Part shown: positions 4,304-7,356 of the stretch, piece by piece
Position numbering within the stretch: the stretch's first letter is position 1
Layout of the letters: each line of letters starts with the position of its first letter
Origin: an uncultured Clostridia bacterium
GTDB lineage: Bacteria; Bacillota; Clostridia; TANB77; CAG-508
Direction: 5' to 3'
DNA: 7,356 nucleotides
Assembly (NCBI GenBank): GCA_944391895.1
Contig: CALXVF010000058.1
Location: forward strand, 1 to 7,356
Notes under the pieces: model-generated
The model's input: the letters and a program-made list of their open reading frames with translations, nothing else
Told to the model about the DNA's origin: nothing
Database searches by the model: none
Made by a program: the position numbers and the translations under genes

Positions 4304-7033
4304 TTATTCTTCTTTCTTACTTCCATTTAATTTAAATAATTTCATTAATTCTACTATTAATATTGGAGATAGTACTAATAACACTACTTCTAATATATCT
4401 TGAGCTGGAAGTACTGGAATACTAAATACGTTTCTTAATGCTGGTACTGCTAATATTACAATCATAAGCATAGCTGATACACCAATTGCAAGTAGTAACA
4501 TCTTATTTTTGAAAGGATGTGTTTTAAATAAAGATTTCTTTGCATTTCTTACATTAAATACATGAACTAATTCAGCAAATGCAAGTGTTATAAATGCCAT
4601 TGTTTGACCAATTTCTACTTTTACTTCTTCTACAGATAATCCTTCTATTTGTGGTAAAATTTCTTCAGGTGTTGCTAAACCTATTATAAATGCTGCAAGA
4701 GTAATCAATCCTATCATTATACCTTGATATGCCACTCTCCAAATTCTTGACTTTGTAAATATACCATTTTCTTTGATAGGTTTTCTCTTCATTACATCAT
4801 CTTCTGCTGGGTCTACAGCTAATGCTAAAGCTGGTAATGAATCAGTAACTAGATTTATCCAAAGTATATGCATTGGAAGTAATGGTTCTATTAAGTTTAT
4901 ATCTATATTAAATACTTGACTTAATATAGGAGTAATTAACATACATACAAATAGTAAAACTATTTCACCAATATTACTTGAAATTAAGAATTCTATTGCT
5001 TTTAAAATATTAGCATAAATTCTTCTTCCTTCTTCAACTGATGAAACTATTGTTGCAAAGTTATCATCAGTAAGTATAACATCTGCTGCTTCTTTTGCAA
5101 CGTCTGTTCCTACTATACCCATTGCACAACCTATATCTGCTTGTTTTAGAGCTGGAGCATCATTTACTCCGTCTCCTGTCATGGCAACTATTTCACCTTG
5201 TTTTTGCCATGCTTTTACTATTCTTACTTTATGTTCTGGTGCAACCCTTGCATAAACACTATATTTTCTTATATTCTTTTCTAAGTCTTCATCAGACATT
5301 TTTTCAAGTTCAGCACCTGTTATTGCCTCATCTTCATTTTCAAGTATTCCTAAACTCTTTGCAATAGCTGTTGCAGTTATTTTGTGGTCTCCTGTTATCA
5401 TAACAGTTTTTATTCCTGCTTCCTTACATTTTTCAACAGCCTTTTTAGCCTCTTCTCTTGGTGGGTCCATCATTCCACACATACCCACAAATGTAAGGTC
5501 TTTTTCTAATTCTTTTATTTCACTATCACTAGGTTTATGGTCTAAGTATTTATATCCCATTGCAAGTACTCTTAAAGCTTCTTTTGCTAAAACTTCATTT
5601 GTACTTTCAATTTTCTTTCTCTTTTCTTGTAAGTCATTTTTTATTTGACTTTTTTCTAAATAACTATTACATATATTTAGAAGTTCATCTAATCCACCTT
5701 TTGTACAAACTATATATTTATCTTCATATTTATTTACAGTTGTCATTAATTTTCTTTCTGAATCAAAAGGTATTTCTGCTATTCTTTCATAACTTTCAAT
5801 TTGTTCTTCAGTATGACCTAAATTAAGTGCTAAACTTGTTAATGCTATTTCAGTTGGGTCTCCTGCAAATTTATTTCCTGGTGCTATTTTTGTATCATTA
5901 CACAACATTCCTACTAAAATAGTTTTTTGTAATTCTTCGCTTTCATTTTCTAGCTCTTTTGCCTTATCTATATCTATGACTTCGCTATTAACAAATATTT
6001 TTTGTACTTCCATTTTATTTTGTGTAAGAGTACCTGTTTTATCTGAACAAATAACTGAAGCACTTCCTAATGTTTCAACAGCTGGCAATTTCTTTATAAT
6101 AGCATTTTTCTTAACCATTCTTTGAACACCAATAGCAAGAACAATTGTTGATACTGCTGCTAATCCTTCTGGAATTGCTGCAACTGCTAAGCTTACTGCT
6201 GTCATAAACATATCAATAACATCTTTTCCATATAGTAATCCAATAATAAATATTATTACGCAGATTACTAATGCCATTATTCCCAAACTTTTTCCTAATT
6301 TGTTTAGTTTTTGTTGAAGTGGTGTAGCTGTTTCTTCTACATTATTAAGCATTCCAGCAATATTTCCTACTTCTGTATGCATTCCTGTTTCAACTACTAT
6401 ACCTTTTCCTCTACCATATGTAACCAAACTAGAAGAGAATAACATATTAGTTCTATCTCCAAGGCTTACTTCTTCATTTTCTATTACATTCGCATCTTTT
6501 TCTACTGGTACAGATTCTCCTGTAAGTGAAGCTTCTTGAGATTTTAAGTTAACAGCTTCTGTTATTCTTATATCTGCCGGAACATAATCTCCAGTATCTA
6601 ATACTACGACATCTCCTGGAACTAGCTCTCTCGATGGAACTACTGTTACTTTTCCATTTCTCATTACTTTAGCAGAATAACTACTCATTTTCTTTAAAGC
6701 TTCTAATGATTTTTCTGCTTTGCTTTCTTGTATAACTCCAATAACTGCATTAAGTACAACAACGACTAATATAATTACTGAATCTGTAAATCCCTCTCCT
6801 TCCATAACTCCAACAATTCCAGATATTATTGCTGCTATTATAAGAATTATTATCATGAAGTCTTTGAATTGTTCTAAGAATTTTACAAAAATACTTTTCT
6901 TTTTCTTTTCTTCCAATTCATTAAAACCTTTTTCTTGTTGTCTTTTCTTTACCTCCTCATCACTTAGCCCTTTTCGAACATCTGTCCCCAATTCCTTGGA
7001 AATTTCAGCTACGTCTTTGTTAAACCAATTCAT
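4304..7033 (-). CDS. P2A-type cation-transporting ATPase (annotated as Ca2+ pump; likely Mn2+/Ca2+ exporter)
   Basis: This 909-residue pump of SERCA/PMCA type exports divalent cations across the plasma membrane using ATP. The N-terminal cation-ATPase domain is followed by M1-M2 (about 58-104), the actuator domain with TGES (171-174), and M3-M4 with PEGL (288-291). The phosphorylation site is D331 in DKTGTLT, nucleotide-binding KGG is at 445-447, and hinge motifs TGDH (547-550) and TGDGVND (619-625) precede M5-M10 (about 681-899). E289, N687, E690, N727, T730, D731 and E821 align by motif with the SERCA ion ligands E309, N768, E771, N796, T799, D800 and E908. There is no C-terminal calmodulin-binding extension. 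ATG at 7033 follows AAAGGAGG (7040-7047). The leader carries a yybP-ykoY Mn2+ riboswitch, as for the ATPases L. lactis YoaB and S. pneumoniae MgtA, so Mn2+ export is inferred; the protein sequence alone does not settle Ca2+ versus Mn2+. Confidence 0.95.
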   Translation of the reverse strand: MNWFNKDVAEISKELGTDVRKGLSDEEVKKRQQEKGFNELEEKKKKSIFVKFLEQFKDFMIIILIIAAIISGIVGVMEGEGFTDSVIILVVVVLNAVIGVIQESKAEKSLEALKKMSSYSAKVMRNGKVTVVPSRELVPGDVVVLDTGDYVPADIRITEAVNLKSQEASLTGESVPVEKDANVIENEEVSLGDRTNMLFSSSLVTYGRGKGIVVETGMHTEVGNIAGMLNNVEETATPLQQKLNKLGKSLGIMALVICVIIFIIGLLYGKDVIDMFMTAVSLAVAAIPEGLAAVSTIVLAIGVQRMVKKNAIIKKLPAVETLGSASVICSDKTGTLTQNKMEVQKIFVNSEVIDIDKAKELENESEELQKTILVGMLCNDTKIAPGNKFAGDPTEIALTSLALNLGHTEEQIESYERIAEIPFDSERKLMTTVNKYEDKYIVCTKGGLDELLNICNSYLEKSQIKNDLQEKRKKIESTNEVLAKEALRVLAMGYKYLDHKPSDSEIKELEKDLTFVGMCGMMDPPREEAKKAVEKCKEAGIKTVMITGDHKITATAIAKSLGILENEDEAITGAELEKMSDEDLEKNIRKYSVYARVAPEHKVRIVKAWQKQGEIVAMTGDGVNDAPALKQADIGCAMGIVGTDVAKEAADVILTDDNFATIVSSVEEGRRIYANILKAIEFLISSNIGEIVLLFVCMLITPILSQVFNIDINLIEPLLPMHILWINLVTDSLPALALAVDPAEDDVMKRKPIKENGIFTKSRIWRVAYQGIMIGLITLAAFIIGLATPEEILPQIEGLSVEEVKVEIGQTMAFITLAFAELVHVFNVRNAKKSLFKTHPFKNKMLLLAIGVSAMLMIVILAVPALRNVFSIPVLPAQDILEVVLLVLSPILIVELMKLFKLNGSKKEE

Positions 7034-7062
7034 CTTTTTCCTCCTTTAGTTTTTATGATTAT

Positions 7063-7089
7063 AAACAAAGCTTTTATTGGTCTTTGTTT
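7063..7089 (-). repeat. Second leader hairpin upstream of the ATPase gene
   Basis: AAACAAAG (7063-7070) and CTTTGTTT (7082-7089) form a perfect 8-bp inverted repeat with an 11-nt loop, located between the riboswitch terminator and the ATPase ribosome binding site. No T run follows on the minus strand, so it is not a terminator. It may stabilise the mRNA 5' region or be chance in AT-rich DNA. Confidence 0.4.
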
Positions 7090-7094
7090 TCAAT

Positions 7095-7143
7095 AAAAAA
7101 ACAAGACTTGTAAGAATGTTTTTTAGTACTTCTTAAAGTCTTG
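7095..7143 (-). terminator. Riboswitch-controlled intrinsic terminator
   Basis: On the minus strand CAAGACTT plus TAAGAA (7130-7143) pairs with TTCTTA plus AAGTCTTG (7102-7116), with one bulged base and a 13-nt loop, followed directly by seven T residues (7095-7101). It lies between the promoter and the ATPase start codon, so it acts as an attenuator. Its 5' arm includes the 3' closing strand of the aptamer (7135-7142). The two structures therefore exclude each other, which predicts termination at low metal and read-through when metal holds the aptamer folded. Confidence 0.85.
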
Positions 7144-7218
7144 CTCACCTCAAAAAGGTAACTAACCAGATTGTATCTTGTTGTTGATTAGTTGTTTTTG
7201 AGCTACTCCCTTTTTGCT
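7135..7218 (-). promoter_or_regulatory. yybP-ykoY (Mn2+-sensing) riboswitch aptamer
   Basis: The minus strand carries the conserved 5' block AAAAAGGGAGTAGCTC (7200-7215) and the conserved 3' block GAGCAAGACTTT (7135-7146), the signatures of this class. AAAG/CTTT and GCTC/GAGC can form the closing helix on either side of the metal-binding loop. The inner arm AACTAATC/GGTTAGTT pairs over 8 bp with one G-U, enclosing a CAACA-containing internal loop capped by a short AGAT/ATCT hairpin, similar to the second conserved loop of the class. This family binds Mn2+ and generally switches on Mn2+ efflux genes (mntP, TerC-like proteins, P-type ATPases). The aptamer begins almost at the predicted transcription start, and its 3' strand overlaps the terminator. 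Identification is by motif and pairing only. Confidence 0.88.
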
Positions 7219-7225
7219 AAAAGTT

Positions 7226-7254
7226 ATTTTAACAAATTAGAAAATAAAAATCAA
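7226..7254 (-). promoter_or_regulatory. Promoter of the riboswitch-ATPase unit
   Basis: TTGATT (7249-7254) and TAAAAT (7226-7231) on the minus strand are separated by 17 nt, a good sigma-A arrangement. The start would be near 7218, placing the aptamer at the very 5' end of a leader of about 185 nt. Confidence 0.65.
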
Positions 7255-7294
7255 GTAAAATTTGCTAATTTTATAAAAACTTTAATTTTAAAAG

Positions 7295-7325
7295 TAAATT
7301 CCATAGGAAGAATAAGCGGAATTTA
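7295..7325. repeat. Inverted repeat in the right-hand intergenic region
   Basis: TAAATTCC (7295-7302) and GGAATTTA (7318-7325) are perfect 8-bp inverted copies with a 15-nt spacer. Either a weak hairpin or a protein-binding dyad is possible. No strong T tract follows on either strand. Apart from this and the -10 below, 7255-7356 shows no gene. Confidence 0.35.
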
Positions 7326-7340
7326 GTTTTAACAAAAATA

Positions 7341-7349
7341 TGATATAAT
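7341..7349 (+). promoter_or_regulatory. Possible extended -10 promoter for a gene to the right
   Basis: TGATATAAT is a perfect TATAAT (7344-7349) with an upstream TGN extension. The expected -35 position (about 7321-7326, ATTTAG) is poor and overlaps the inverted repeat at 7295-7325. The gene it would serve lies outside the window. Confidence 0.4.
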
Positions 7350-7356
7350 TAAATTA

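Noticed and set aside
5095..5826. Several plus-strand open frames inside the ATPase gene
   Set aside because: All are antisense to conserved P-type ATPase motifs and are Leu/Phe/His-rich without family resemblance.
6720..7049. Plus-strand open frame of 109 codons opposite the ATPase N-terminus
   Set aside because: It is a shadow of the ATPase gene and runs into its ribosome binding site; the low-complexity Ser/Ile/Thr composition reflects the reversed membrane-helix codons.
7095..7143. Ordinary terminator of an unseen gene to the right
   Set aside because: The hairpin lies downstream of a promoter and fused to the aptamer in the same leader, so it is better explained as the riboswitch expression platform.
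1..7356. Mobile element, CRISPR array, defence system or replication origin
   Set aside because: No transposase, integrase, direct-repeat array, nuclease or toxin-like gene, or iteron pattern was seen; the genes are mostly housekeeping.

Overview
The window is strongly AT-rich, has good AGGAGG-type ribosome binding sites, short intergenic gaps and a CCA-encoding tRNA gene, and ends genes with TGA as well as TAA/TAG. This fits a low-GC Bacillota, most likely a Clostridia-type bacterium; the species cannot be named from the sequence. All recognisable protein genes lie on the minus strand. The only plus-strand gene is a tRNA.

Layout, left to right. (1) 1-107 is the 5' end of a minus-strand gene that runs off the window and looks like a response-regulator receiver domain starting at TTG. 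(2) 295-2744 is a three-gene minus-strand operon, transcribed as a 60-residue acidic protein, then an RlmD/RumA-type 23S rRNA uracil-5-methyltransferase, then a membrane-anchored protein resembling the C-terminal part of DUF2207. A near-consensus promoter lies at 2766-2794 and an intrinsic terminator at 172-195. (3) 2813-2980 is a solitary plus-strand tRNA-Leu(UAG) with its own promoter and a hairpin terminator that also suits the converging genes. (4) 3031-4201 is a two-gene minus-strand operon, a membrane-anchored NodB-type polysaccharide deacetylase followed after 4 nt by a small Dabb-domain protein. (5) 4304-7254 is a monocistronic unit for a 909-residue P2A (SERCA/PMCA-like) cation-pumping ATPase. 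Its ~185-nt leader carries a yybP-ykoY-type Mn2+ riboswitch overlapping an intrinsic terminator. (6) 7255-7356 has no gene, only an inverted repeat and a possible extended -10 promoter pointing right.

The most informative point is unit 5. The protein alone would be called a calcium pump, but the leader is a manganese sensor, so the likely role is export of excess Mn2+ (perhaps with Ca2+) in response to cytosolic Mn2+. Such riboswitch-ATPase pairs are known in other Firmicutes, so this is a functional refinement and not a new class of system. The rest of the window is mostly housekeeping. The less ordinary items are the shortened DUF2207-like protein, the coupling of a tiny acidic ORF to rlmD, and a tRNA leader that can pair with the tRNA acceptor strand.
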